From IMG/VR virus record IMGVR_UViG_3300002835_000588, positions 1-34,857 of that record: a DNA stretch of 34,857 bases, one strand, 5' to 3'. The stretch comes from a virus. The stretch's first letter is position 1, and each line of letters starts with the position of its first letter. This document shows, one piece after another, positions 21,188-29,026 of the stretch. Made by a program: the position numbers and the translations under genes. Under the pieces are notes generated by a model. It was not told the DNA's origin. It saw nothing but the letters and a program-made list of their open reading frames with translations, and searched no databases.

Positions 21188-21681
21188 CGACCACAGCGGC
21201 GTGTTGTTTCGCAGAAGTCCATCAGCTCAACGACGCCGATGAAAACCAGAAGCACGACGAACGCGATGCCGCCAATGAGCGCGGCCATCTCCATCTGCTC
21301 CTGCTCTTTTTCCTTGCGCTTTTTTTCCTCGGCCTTGAGCTTGCGTGCCTCATGCGCGTCGTCTGCGTCCATCTGTGCCTGGCGCTGCTTGATCTTTGCC
21401 CAGACGTCAGCGCGGCCAGATGCCTGGAACAGGAGCATCAGCTCAGCCTCGAAGCGCTTGGCCTCGTCCAGTGCCATCTCGATTTGAAGCGCTGTGCCAA
21501 GGTTGGATTTGTTGCCGGATCTTTTGGCCTCCACCATCGCCTTGGTGGCCATGCTCTTGGCGTCGAACATCTTGCCGATCATGGGCGCCAGGCCGCCTAG
21601 GTCATTGGCGACCTTGCTCGCCTTCTTGACCATGCTGATGGCTTTTTGTAGGCCCTCCAGGGCGCTAATTGGATCGATCAC
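21184..21681 (-). CDS. Coiled-coil protein with C-terminal membrane anchor
   Basis: 165 residues from the GTG at 21681. This start has GGAGG 9 bases upstream and gives MIDPISALEGLQKAISMVKK, typical of a phage family encoded next to lysis genes. It is preferred over an upstream in-frame ATG at 21738 that would overlap a small membrane gene. Residues 100-140 are a Lys/Glu-rich coiled coil, and AALIGGIAFVVLLVFIGVVE near the end is a membrane helix. The function is unknown. A tethered lysis or virion factor is possible. Spanin identity is not supported, since there is no lipobox or partner. Confidence 0.6.
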   Translation of the reverse strand: MIDPISALEGLQKAISMVKKASKVANDLGGLAPMIGKMFDAKSMATKAMVEAKRSGNKSNLGTALQIEMALDEAKRFEAELMLLFQASGRADVWAKIKQRQAQMDADDAHEARKLKAEEKKRKEKEQEQMEMAALIGGIAFVVLLVFIGVVELMDFCETTRRCGR

Positions 21682-21779
21682 GATGGGAGCCTCCAGACCC
21701 AGACCATGACGTAGACCGACCACAGGACCAGGCCGCATAGAGCTGCGGCTGATATGAACGCGATCAGCCAGTCCTTCAT
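21678..21779 (-). CDS. 33-residue single-span membrane protein
   Basis: The gene starts one base after the previous stop (TGACATG) and ends by GTGA overlap with the next gene. Nearly all of it is one hydrophobic helix (WLIAFISAAALCGLVLW, then VYVMVWVW) with a short MKD head and RLPS tail. Its overlaps with genes on both sides argue for translation. It is a candidate holin-like or regulatory micropeptide. Confidence 0.5.
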   Translation of the reverse strand: MKDWLIAFISAAALCGLVLWSVYVMVWVWRLPS

Positions 21780-21780
21780 G

Positions 21781-21969
21781 TCAAGCCTTGGGGAGTGAGT
21801 TATGGCCTGCGAGCCACATGGCCAGGCCAATCACTGCTGCACCTGTGAGCCAGGCGAGCTTCTTTAAAACTGATTTGCCGACTTCTGTGTAGACCTTGTT
21901 TAAGGCGACCTCGGCAGCACGCTCCGCGATCGCCTCGATCTGTTCATCAGTCAGTGGTACTTCCTTCAT
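21781..21969 (-). CDS. Small phage membrane protein (LTDEQIEAIAERAAE type)
   Basis: 62 residues beginning MKEVPLTDEQIEAIAERAAEVAL, an amphipathic helix, then a membrane helix LAWLTGAAVIGLAMWLAG. The layout recurs in small proteins near phage lysis genes, with no known function. The start has GGGGCAGG upstream and overlaps the end of the preceding small gene. Confidence 0.6.
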   Translation of the reverse strand: MKEVPLTDEQIEAIAERAAEVALNKVYTEVGKSVLKKLAWLTGAAVIGLAMWLAGHNSLPKA

Positions 21970-22123
21970 CGCCTGCCCCTTCGGTGTTCTTCGGGAGCTG
22001 AAGTGCAGCCTGGGCGCGGATCTTGGCCGCGATGGGCCAGGTGTTGGTGCTTGTCGGGAGTGCCCCGATCGCGTCCAGTACCGCGTTGACTTCGTTCAGC
22101 TCGAGTTTGAGAGTGATTTCCAT
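21947..22123 (-). CDS. Small protein upstream of the lysis cassette
   Basis: 58 residues, beginning MEITLKLELNEVNAVLDAIG and containing LPTSTNTWPIAAKIRAQAA, then an acidic Gly/Glu/Asp tail. It is soluble, probably strand-helix. Similar small proteins with this strand and a central LPT...PLI/IAAKI element occur beside phage fibre and lysis genes, with unknown function. It is the first gene after the 22172-22184 palindrome, from which a transcript could start. Confidence 0.55.
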   Translation of the reverse strand: MEITLKLELNEVNAVLDAIGALPTSTNTWPIAAKIRAQAALQLPKNTEGAGDEGSTTD

Positions 22124-22171
22124 GTGATTCTTTCGTGGGAGTCGTGGGTTGATGATGTTCTAGTTATGTCG

Positions 22172-22184
22172 TGCGATTATCGCA
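22172..22184. promoter_or_regulatory. 13-bp perfect palindromic element, copy 2
   Basis: TGCGATTATCGCA is a perfect palindrome about its central base. It abuts the TGA stop of the fibre chaperone (22185-22187), exactly as copy 1 abuts the scaffold stop, and sits 49 bases upstream of the next start. On the minus strand it includes TG-n-GATAAT, usable as an extended -10 for the small-protein/lysis cassette. The surrounding 61-base gap holds nothing else I can name apart from an ACCCACGAC motif at 22149-22141. Confidence 0.55.
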
Positions 22185-22664
22185 TCAGCTTGACCATGCA
22201 GCTGTTGGCCGTGTTGGCCACTCAGACACCGTCACAGGGGGGTTGACCACGATCGCACGCAGGGCGAGGCGATAGGTGTCGAAGTCTGCGGAGTTGGTCA
22301 GGTGAGGCGTCACAGCCGTGTTGCGCACGCTAGCCAAGTCTGCCCAGTCGGTCTCCTCGAGCAGCGTCTTTGCCTGGCCGGCGTTGGCGGCCTTGCGTTG
22401 CGCGTCCACGGCAGCGATGCCGTCGGCGTCCATGTCCGCGACGCTGTACTTGGTGTACCACTTGCCATCGATCTGCTGCACGCCATCGGCAAACGCGACC
22501 TGGTACATCGTGGGCGTGGCCTGGGGGCCTTCAAACACGACGTCAGCGCCCATGTCGTTGATGAGCTGCTCGCTTAGTTGCGCGGGGAATGATGTGTTGG
22601 CATGCAGAGCGCGGAACTCGCCCTCGTACATAACCGCGCCTGTTTCTCTGATTCTTACTTGCAT
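22185..22664 (-). CDS. Tail-fibre assembly chaperone-like (DUF4376-like)
   Basis: 159 residues, AAGGA before the ATG. The C-terminal 60 residues match the end of phage fibre-chaperone and DUF4376-type proteins: TLLEETDWADLASVRN, TYRLALRAIVVNPPV and a final WPTRPTAAW. The middle has a beta segment (VAFADGVQQIDGKWYTKYSVAD). Such proteins are encoded directly after a fibre or adhesin gene and help it fold or attach, as here. Confidence 0.65.
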   Translation of the reverse strand: MQVRIRETGAVMYEGEFRALHANTSFPAQLSEQLINDMGADVVFEGPQATPTMYQVAFADGVQQIDGKWYTKYSVADMDADGIAAVDAQRKAANAGQAKTLLEETDWADLASVRNTAVTPHLTNSADFDTYRLALRAIVVNPPVTVSEWPTRPTAAWSS

Positions 22665-22673
22665 GATGTTCCT

Positions 22674-24632
22674 TTATGCGATTGCCAAGAAGATGTAGGT
22701 TCCACCGCTTGAGTTGATTACTGAATATGCATTTTGCGTCACAGTGAACCCCGTGCTATCAACGCCAACGCTATTCCAATCAACAACTTCAGCGGCTGTG
22801 CTATTCAGCATTAATGATGGGTCATTACCAGATGTGATGCCTCTAGCGCTGTCCCAAACATACCAGTTACTAGAGCTGTCCCCCAAATTTGTGCGCTTAA
22901 TCAAAATGAATCTAGCGCCGCCCGTAAAGCCACAGTTAATTGTTTGAGTTGAACCATTCCCTGTGTATGAGCCTACTTTGGAAACACCTGCACAAGTGGC
23001 AAATAGGTAGGCTACAAAAGTTTTTCCAACACCATTAACGTCTGCATTATTGTCTACTGTGAATGTTGTAGCCGTTGGGCTTCTAATAGCGTTACTTAGA
23101 TATGTACCCGCTGAAGACGTATCGTTTAAAAACAAATTGGCCGTTCCAACCGAGGAAGCATAAACAGGCCATCCAATATATGTTGATGTTTGTCTGCACT
23201 TAATTATTACAAGTTCTGGAGAAACGCCTAAATTGTGGTTAATTATTTGGGTAGAACCTGTTTTCCCGTCATAGCAAACCTCATCAAAAAAGCCGGGGGC
23301 ACGCCTGAACATATAGTTGATATATGGTGATGCCGCACTATTAGTATTGATTACCTCATTAGCGCCATCATTAACAATAACGCCGGTCATTGAATCAAAA
23401 CCAATAACAGAACCAGACGCGGCAGTTTCCGCTTGTGTGGTGTATGTGCCAAGCCAGTTAGTTACTCCACGCAGCCTGTCCCACGCCCTCATACCATTAG
23501 CAACATCTCGGCTTTGAGCCATGATGGTGTCAACAGGCCCAACACCTCCAGAAGAAATTGTTGTCAGTGAACTTGTGCCCGCTCTAGAGAGTGGCGTAAA
23601 CACACTTGTTCCACTCGTAGGCACTTTCATTGGGCCTCTACGAATGGCGATGTAGACGTAAGTGTCGCCGTTATCGCTCATACCACCGCCACCAACAACA
23701 AAACCTGTTGCAGTTGGGCTAACGGCGGTGTCGGCCGATGCAGCTTCTGCAAGATCTAAATTTGGATATAGCTCTTTCTTGCCAGTTGTGTTGTAGGCGG
23801 TCATTCCGCGCATTGTGTCCATCAAGTACCAATTGCTTGAAGCGTTTGACTTTTTAACTAACACCCATTGAGGCTCATACCCAAGAGTGATTGTCTGCCC
23901 GGTGCTTAATCCCGTGTAAGACCCACACGAAATTACATTGTCTGCACCGGTAAGACCAAAGCCCCCTGCGTTATGGGCAAATAGGTAGGCGATATATGTC
24001 CCACCATTTAGATTGGTTGCTGAAGAATCACCAAGTGTGAACACGGTGCTAGTAGGAGCGGTGCTGTCAAATCTGTTTGCGGAAGTGAAAGCACCGGACA
24101 CGCCTTCTAATTGCAAAACATCCGCAGCCGATGCAAGGCTCCGGTGATAAACAGTCCAGTTGCTGGTCGTATCTGTTCTTTTAATAATCATGCAACCCGG
24201 AGTTGATCCAAGAGAATGAGCAATTTGACGATTAAGCGCACCATTGCCTGTATAGGTCACAATGTCAAAAAACTTTGGTTGCTTGCGAAATGTCCATAAA
24301 GAATAGGTCTGCCCGCTGTTATTGTTGACAGAAAATGATCCGGGAAAAGTAACTCCATTTGAATTGAATGAAGTTAAATAACTAAAAGTGGAGTTTCCGC
24401 TTTGCGCGTTTGAGAATATTGCTTTATTCGTTCCGCGTGCAGTATCCAGCAAAGCGTTGTTGTAACCACCAGAGCGAGACTTGAACCAAGTCAGTCCACC
24501 CTTGCCAGCTAAATCAATACCATTGTTAATGGTGATATTTGAGCCAGTACCTGTGTAGAGGTATGTGCTGAACACATCCTCAATGTAGTTGGCCGCGCCT
24601 GATACCTGTGAAGTGTTTGAGCTAAACATCAA
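22674..24632 (-). CDS. Repeat adhesin / tail-fibre protein (DUF7483-like)
   Basis: 652 residues built from about five degenerate units of roughly 100-130 residues. Each has a YTGNG/STQTI strand, a G-x-x-P-x-x-x-x-I/V-K segment and a W-x-V/L-x-D-x-x-RG motif. Clear copies are FKSRSGGYNNALLDTARG near 50, MIIKRTDTTSNWTVYHRSL near 148, VLVKKSNASSNWYLMDTMRG and ILIKRTNLGDSSSNWYVWDSARG near 600. This pattern is frequent in phage fibres carrying DUF7483. The gene is visibly richer in A and T than its neighbours and uses codons such as AAT, ATT and TTA more freely, suggesting recent acquisition. It probably carries host-receptor specificity. Confidence 0.7.
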   Translation of the reverse strand: MMFSSNTSQVSGAANYIEDVFSTYLYTGTGSNITINNGIDLAGKGGLTWFKSRSGGYNNALLDTARGTNKAIFSNAQSGNSTFSYLTSFNSNGVTFPGSFSVNNNSGQTYSLWTFRKQPKFFDIVTYTGNGALNRQIAHSLGSTPGCMIIKRTDTTSNWTVYHRSLASAADVLQLEGVSGAFTSANRFDSTAPTSTVFTLGDSSATNLNGGTYIAYLFAHNAGGFGLTGADNVISCGSYTGLSTGQTITLGYEPQWVLVKKSNASSNWYLMDTMRGMTAYNTTGKKELYPNLDLAEAASADTAVSPTATGFVVGGGGMSDNGDTYVYIAIRRGPMKVPTSGTSVFTPLSRAGTSSLTTISSGGVGPVDTIMAQSRDVANGMRAWDRLRGVTNWLGTYTTQAETAASGSVIGFDSMTGVIVNDGANEVINTNSAASPYINYMFRRAPGFFDEVCYDGKTGSTQIINHNLGVSPELVIIKCRQTSTYIGWPVYASSVGTANLFLNDTSSAGTYLSNAIRSPTATTFTVDNNADVNGVGKTFVAYLFATCAGVSKVGSYTGNGSTQTINCGFTGGARFILIKRTNLGDSSSNWYVWDSARGITSGNDPSLMLNSTAAEVVDWNSVGVDSTGFTVTQNAYSVINSSGGTYIFLAIA

Positions 24633-24637
24633 TCACC

Positions 24638-27247
24638 TCAGACTGTGTAGTTCTGGCCAGCGTTGCTGCCGTACCAGTTTGTGCCGTCGCTGGTGAAGAC
24701 ATACTTGTCCAGCTTTGACGCAGTCGAAGTGATCGTCGGAGCTGTGCCGCCTGGCCACTTCACCGCCGCAGGCCATGTCACCGTGCGCGAGCCAGTGCCG
24801 TCTTGCTTAAGCAGCAGCGTGAATGACTTGCCTGCCGTCGCAGTTGGGAACGTGAACGTGCAGTTGCCGGTCAGCGTCAGGACCTGAACGGTTCCGCCGC
24901 TGATCGCGATCGTGTACGCGGTCGAGGTGTTGGCTGTGACGACGTTTTCTTTGTAGTCGTTGGCCAATGTGATCGTGCCGGCGTTGGTAATGCGGAAGCG
25001 CTCAGTCGGCGCAGAAGCGCCGTCAGCGGTCGTGAAGAACACCAGAGCACCAGGCACGTCGTTTGTGCCAGGCGTGCCGTCTGAGTAGCCAATGATGGCC
25101 GCCGACTGCAAGTAGCTTGTGCCGTCAAACGAGCGCCAGATGATGTTGCCTAAGTTGTCGCCGCTTTGAACGATCGCGCCAGCGCGGTCCTTGTCGAACA
25201 CCATGTAAGACGCGTTGGGGTCGTTGGTCTTGTTGCGGTTGACGACCTGGGGGTAGTAACCGTCATTCGAGACCAACGCGATGCCGGCGGACGTCACGTT
25301 GTCGGGTGTCGTTGTTCCGATACCGACAGCACCAGTAGAAGACACCACAAACGGCGTCGCGTCAGCTGCCACGTCCTCGATGTACAACGCGTTGCCAGAG
25401 CCTGCCTGAGTGATGCTCAGAGCTGCGCTCGAGGTGTTGGCGCTGATGATCTGGTTGGCCGTGAATGTGTTGGTCGCGGCCAGCTGTGCATAACCAGACG
25501 CGGGCAAATAAGCCGCGATCCAGGCAGCACCGTCATAGACGCGCATCTGGTTGCTGGTGGTGTTCCAATACAGCGCACCAGTCAGCAAAGGGTTGCCGTC
25601 GTTGTCCACCGTGGGGTCAGATGCCTTGGCGCCTAAGTAGCGATCGTCAAACGAGTCGAAAGAGGCGGCAGCTGAGGCAGCCGATGCAGATGCAGACGAT
25701 GCGCTGCTCGAGGCGTTTGAGGCCGATGTCGATGCAGCCGAGGCAGAAGCCGCTGCAGCAGCTGCAGACGCGGCAGCCGTTGTGGTCGAACCAAAGATTG
25801 TGTCGATGTAGTTCTTGGTCGCAGCGTCTTGGGCAAGTGTCGGATCACCGAGGCCGGTGATCTTGTTTGTGCCCATCGCGATCGCGCCCGACATCGTGCC
25901 GCCAGTCAGGTTGAGCTTGAGTGCAAGCGCAGAGTCCACCTGGCTAGTGGTGTATGCGTCGCTGATACCGTAGCCGGCCAACGTTGTGGGGTTTGTGCCA
26001 GCAGTCACGCGGCCATACGCGTCAACAGTCACAGACTTGTATGTCGATGCAGTGACGCCAGTGGTGGCCAGGTCGATGTCATCTGTGCCGACGACAATGC
26101 GAGAGCTTGAGGCCGTGCCAACGTTGAGCGTGTTGCCGCTTTTTGTCAGACCAGCGCCAGCTGTAATTTGGCCTGCGCCAGAGAACTGCTCGAAGACGAC
26201 GGCTGTGACGCCTAATGTGCCGCCAGGTGCAGATGTGCAGACCCAGCCGGTGTTGTCGTTGACAGTGCCGTCTTCGACAAACGTGAAAGCACCCACCAGC
26301 TCGGCCCATGTGTCCGCGTCAGGGGAACGTGACCAGGCGCCAGCAGCGGCCACATAAATGCCGTTCTCAGCTGCGCTGGACTGGTTCTTCACCAGTACGC
26401 GATCGCCAGCGATCACGGCCACGCCGTCGATCGTCTGGGCGCCGCTCAAAGTAATGTTTGCAGTCGTCGCAGCGCGGCAAGATGCCTTGACATCGAGGCC
26501 TTGGGCAACGCTGTCAACGTAGGCCTTGGTCGCGCCATCGGCGTCTGCCGTTGGAGTGGCCAAGCCAGTGATCTTGTTGTTGCCCATTGCAATGGCGCCA
26601 GACATAGTGCCGCCAGTCAATGCCAGGCGAAGCGCGTCTTGCGAGTCAACGTAGGCCTTGTTGGCCGCGTCGGTGGGGTTTGTCGGAGTGCTCAGGCCGG
26701 TGATGGTTGCAGAGCTGCCGGCAGTCATGTCCAGAGCGCCAGTGATCACGACGTCGTTGAACGTCGATGTGCCAGAGCCAGCCGTCACGTTGCCGGTGAC
26801 GTTGCCAACAACTCCACCTGTTGCTGTAATCGCACCAGTCACGGCCAAAGTTGAGGCCAAAGTGGTCGCGCCAGTCACGCTCAGAGTGCCGCTTGCGCTG
26901 GCGTTGCCCAAAACAGTCAAAGCCTTGCCGGCTGCAACAGTAAGACCGACAGTCGAGAACTGGGCGACGTTAACGCCCAATATCGACATCCAGACAGAGC
27001 CTGAGCCTGATCGATACAAACCTGTGTTGGTCTCGTTCAAGTAAGACAGGCCGGGGCCGCTGACAGAGCCGTCAGCGATGCGGAAAGGCGCCAGCATGCC
27101 GCCAGCGCCTGTGCGAGATAGAGAGTTCGTCAGCGCGTCAGCAACGTCCTCCAGGGTCGTGTTGGCCCAATCGGCCTCGATGACGTCACCAGGCGTGACG
27201 GGGTTGCCGCCTGGTAGCGTGTAAATACCGGATGCGTTGCGTGGCAT
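24638..27247 (-). CDS. Tail fibre protein
   Basis: 869 residues with AGGAG before the ATG. The N-terminus (MPRNASGIYTLPGGNPVTPG, then DWANTTLEDVADALTNSLSR) is a virion-anchoring type common in podovirus fibres. The middle has Thr/Gly/Ala beta repeats, including three ITGLxxPTxxxDAAxKxYVDS-like units. Two of them follow a near-identical LTGGTMSGAIAMG element, suggesting internal duplication. An Ala/Ser-rich coiled stretch (about 505-550) precedes a Trp/Tyr-containing distal part with a GIGTTTP turn. The C-terminus resembles the beta-rich tips of phage adhesins and has no S74 domain. It binds the cell surface with the neighbouring adhesin. Confidence 0.85.
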   Translation of the reverse strand: MPRNASGIYTLPGGNPVTPGDVIEADWANTTLEDVADALTNSLSRTGAGGMLAPFRIADGSVSGPGLSYLNETNTGLYRSGSGSVWMSILGVNVAQFSTVGLTVAAGKALTVLGNASASGTLSVTGATTLASTLAVTGAITATGGVVGNVTGNVTAGSGTSTFNDVVITGALDMTAGSSATITGLSTPTNPTDAANKAYVDSQDALRLALTGGTMSGAIAMGNNKITGLATPTADADGATKAYVDSVAQGLDVKASCRAATTANITLSGAQTIDGVAVIAGDRVLVKNQSSAAENGIYVAAAGAWSRSPDADTWAELVGAFTFVEDGTVNDNTGWVCTSAPGGTLGVTAVVFEQFSGAGQITAGAGLTKSGNTLNVGTASSSRIVVGTDDIDLATTGVTASTYKSVTVDAYGRVTAGTNPTTLAGYGISDAYTTSQVDSALALKLNLTGGTMSGAIAMGTNKITGLGDPTLAQDAATKNYIDTIFGSTTTAAASAAAAAASASAASTSASNASSSASSASASAASAAASFDSFDDRYLGAKASDPTVDNDGNPLLTGALYWNTTSNQMRVYDGAAWIAAYLPASGYAQLAATNTFTANQIISANTSSAALSITQAGSGNALYIEDVAADATPFVVSSTGAVGIGTTTPDNVTSAGIALVSNDGYYPQVVNRNKTNDPNASYMVFDKDRAGAIVQSGDNLGNIIWRSFDGTSYLQSAAIIGYSDGTPGTNDVPGALVFFTTADGASAPTERFRITNAGTITLANDYKENVVTANTSTAYTIAISGGTVQVLTLTGNCTFTFPTATAGKSFTLLLKQDGTGSRTVTWPAAVKWPGGTAPTITSTASKLDKYVFTSDGTNWYGSNAGQNYTV

Positions 27248-27256
27248 GTCTTACTC

Positions 27257-29026
27257 CTAGTTGCCAAGCGCGGCGCCGTAATTGCGCAGCGCGGGGATTA
27301 AATACTCTTGACCATATTTTCGTACAGCGCCTTGGACGGGATATTTCCCCATCAGCATGTTTTGGCCTGCTTGCGTGCCAAGCAACAAAGACGCGCCTGC
27401 GTCCATGCCGACCATAGGCAAACCAAAGCCACCGACAAGCATCATTTTTTCGGCAGTGCCTGGCCCAACGTCGGGCAACGTGTTGCCATAAACCTGTTGA
27501 GCGGTTAGTGCTTGTTGCTGGCCTGGTGCTTCACCGCGTGAGAACGCCGACTTGTCTGGCGTCTTGTCGCGGGCGCGGATGGCGTTCAGCTGCTGGGCAG
27601 GCGTCACCACACCACCCTCTTTCTGAGCGCCCAGCATTGAGGATGCACGGCTGACGGTCTTGAACTTGGCGTAAGCCTTGTTAATCTCCGCTGCTTCAGA
27701 CGCCACCTCGGGAGGCAAGCCTCTTGAGCGCAACGACTCAATCGTTGAACGCAACGCTGTCAGGGCCTCGGCCTTCTCCGCGTCGCCAGATTTCCACGCC
27801 GCTGTGATTGAATCATTTACACCGTCAAGAGCTTTCTTCACGTTGCCGTGCGTTGTGACTTCTCGGCCAGGCTCAACCGTCGTGACGATCGGCGTCTTGA
27901 TCCGAGAGCTGACCACACCCTTGCCAACGTTTTCCCCACCTGCGCGTGTGGTAGTGGGGCTGGTCAACCCAGCCAAAGTGTCTGTCGCCTTGCGTACTGC
28001 GCCGGCAACGTCGTCAGACGCGCCAGGCAAGTAAGCCTTGGTGTTGCGCAGGAGCTCAACGACTTGCTTGTTAAATTGATCGTCAACCGGCACGCCTCGG
28101 CTGCCGTATAACGCGCCGTAAGCCTCGTCAAAGCGCTCTGACAGTTCTTGCAAACCTTTGGAGCCAACGTCTTTGACAGGAGGCCTTTCCCAGCGCAAAA
28201 CGCTGCCAGCATCGTCAAGCACGGGCTGAGGTGGTGTTGCCTCACGCAGCAAGACTTTGTTCCAGGACTCAACGCCCGCACGCTCCTGGCCTTTGATAAT
28301 GTCGCCGGCGACCGGTAATGCTTTGGCACGCTCGGCAACGTTGCGCAGAACGCGGCCTGTGCGTGTTGCATCGTCTGTGGCCTTCCACATTGGCACGTTG
28401 GCGCCTTGATCCATGAGCTCGCGTGCGGCGGGCGATACCTTGTCGGAGACGACACCGCCCAATGTCTTAGTCAGGAAGCGACCAGCAACGTCACCCACAG
28501 CGCCACCAGCTGCACCGCCATAAAAGGCGCCTGTGCGGTCTTCTGGCGCAAGGGCGGCTGACGCCAAGCCAGAACCAGCCGCAGCTGCTCCTGTGCCTGT
28601 ACGCGTGGCTGCAAGTGCTTTTCCAAGATAGGGCACAGCCTTGGCGGCCATGCTTGCGGCTTGCACGCCTTGAACAGCTCGAGTTGAGGGTGCGGCAAAC
28701 ATGCCGATCTCGCCCGCGATGTTGCCCACTGTTGCGGCTGTGTCGCCCTGCTTTACAAACGCTTTGCCTTGCTCAAGCAAAGCCTTGTCCTCGGGCGTCA
28801 GATCCGTAAACAAGCCCTTCAGGCCCATCGCAGCGCTGTCAAAAGCGTGCTTTGCGCCGCCAACACCGCGCATGAATGTGCCCATCTGGCCAACGTCCTG
28901 GCCAGCGTAAACGTTGGCCTGGCTGCGTTCTTTTTGCTTTCGCACTTCGCCAAGATCTTGAGACGCGAGCCTGCGCTCAAGCTCCTCAAGGCGACGTAAT
29001 TCTTCAAGTTCTTGACGGTCGCTCAT
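27257..29026 (-). CDS. Putative internal virion / DNA ejection protein
   Basis: 589 residues, start overlapping the previous stop as ATGA. The N-terminal 35 residues are a charged coiled coil (ELEELRRLEELERRL). Then come amphipathic, Ala/Gly-rich segments able to enter membranes (residues 120-190, for example AAAAGSGLASAAL and YGGAAGGAVGDVAG), helical regions and a C-terminal hydrophobic part (KMMLVGGFGLPMVGMDAGASLLLG). Gly-zipper stretches plus coiled coils, and a place directly before the fibre, are typical of podovirus ejection proteins. No enzymatic motif such as a transglycosylase is seen. Confidence 0.65.
   Translation of the reverse strand: MSDRQELEELRRLEELERRLASQDLGEVRKQKERSQANVYAGQDVGQMGTFMRGVGGAKHAFDSAAMGLKGLFTDLTPEDKALLEQGKAFVKQGDTAATVGNIAGEIGMFAAPSTRAVQGVQAASMAAKAVPYLGKALAATRTGTGAAAAGSGLASAALAPEDRTGAFYGGAAGGAVGDVAGRFLTKTLGGVVSDKVSPAARELMDQGANVPMWKATDDATRTGRVLRNVAERAKALPVAGDIIKGQERAGVESWNKVLLREATPPQPVLDDAGSVLRWERPPVKDVGSKGLQELSERFDEAYGALYGSRGVPVDDQFNKQVVELLRNTKAYLPGASDDVAGAVRKATDTLAGLTSPTTTRAGGENVGKGVVSSRIKTPIVTTVEPGREVTTHGNVKKALDGVNDSITAAWKSGDAEKAEALTALRSTIESLRSRGLPPEVASEAAEINKAYAKFKTVSRASSMLGAQKEGGVVTPAQQLNAIRARDKTPDKSAFSRGEAPGQQQALTAQQVYGNTLPDVGPGTAEKMMLVGGFGLPMVGMDAGASLLLGTQAGQNMLMGKYPVQGAVRKYGQEYLIPALRNYGAALGN

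Noticed and set aside
21184-21681. Coiled-coil membrane protein as a spanin
   Set aside because: The membrane helix is C-terminal and there is no lipobox partner gene overlapping it.
21184-21738. Longer start (ATG 21738) for the coiled-coil membrane protein
   Set aside because: It would overlap a 33-codon membrane gene and lacks a ribosome site, while the GTG at 21681 has GGAGG and gives the family-like start.
24638-27247. Fibre repeats as a diversity-generating retroelement target
   Set aside because: No reverse transcriptase, template repeat or adenine-specific variation was found anywhere in the window.
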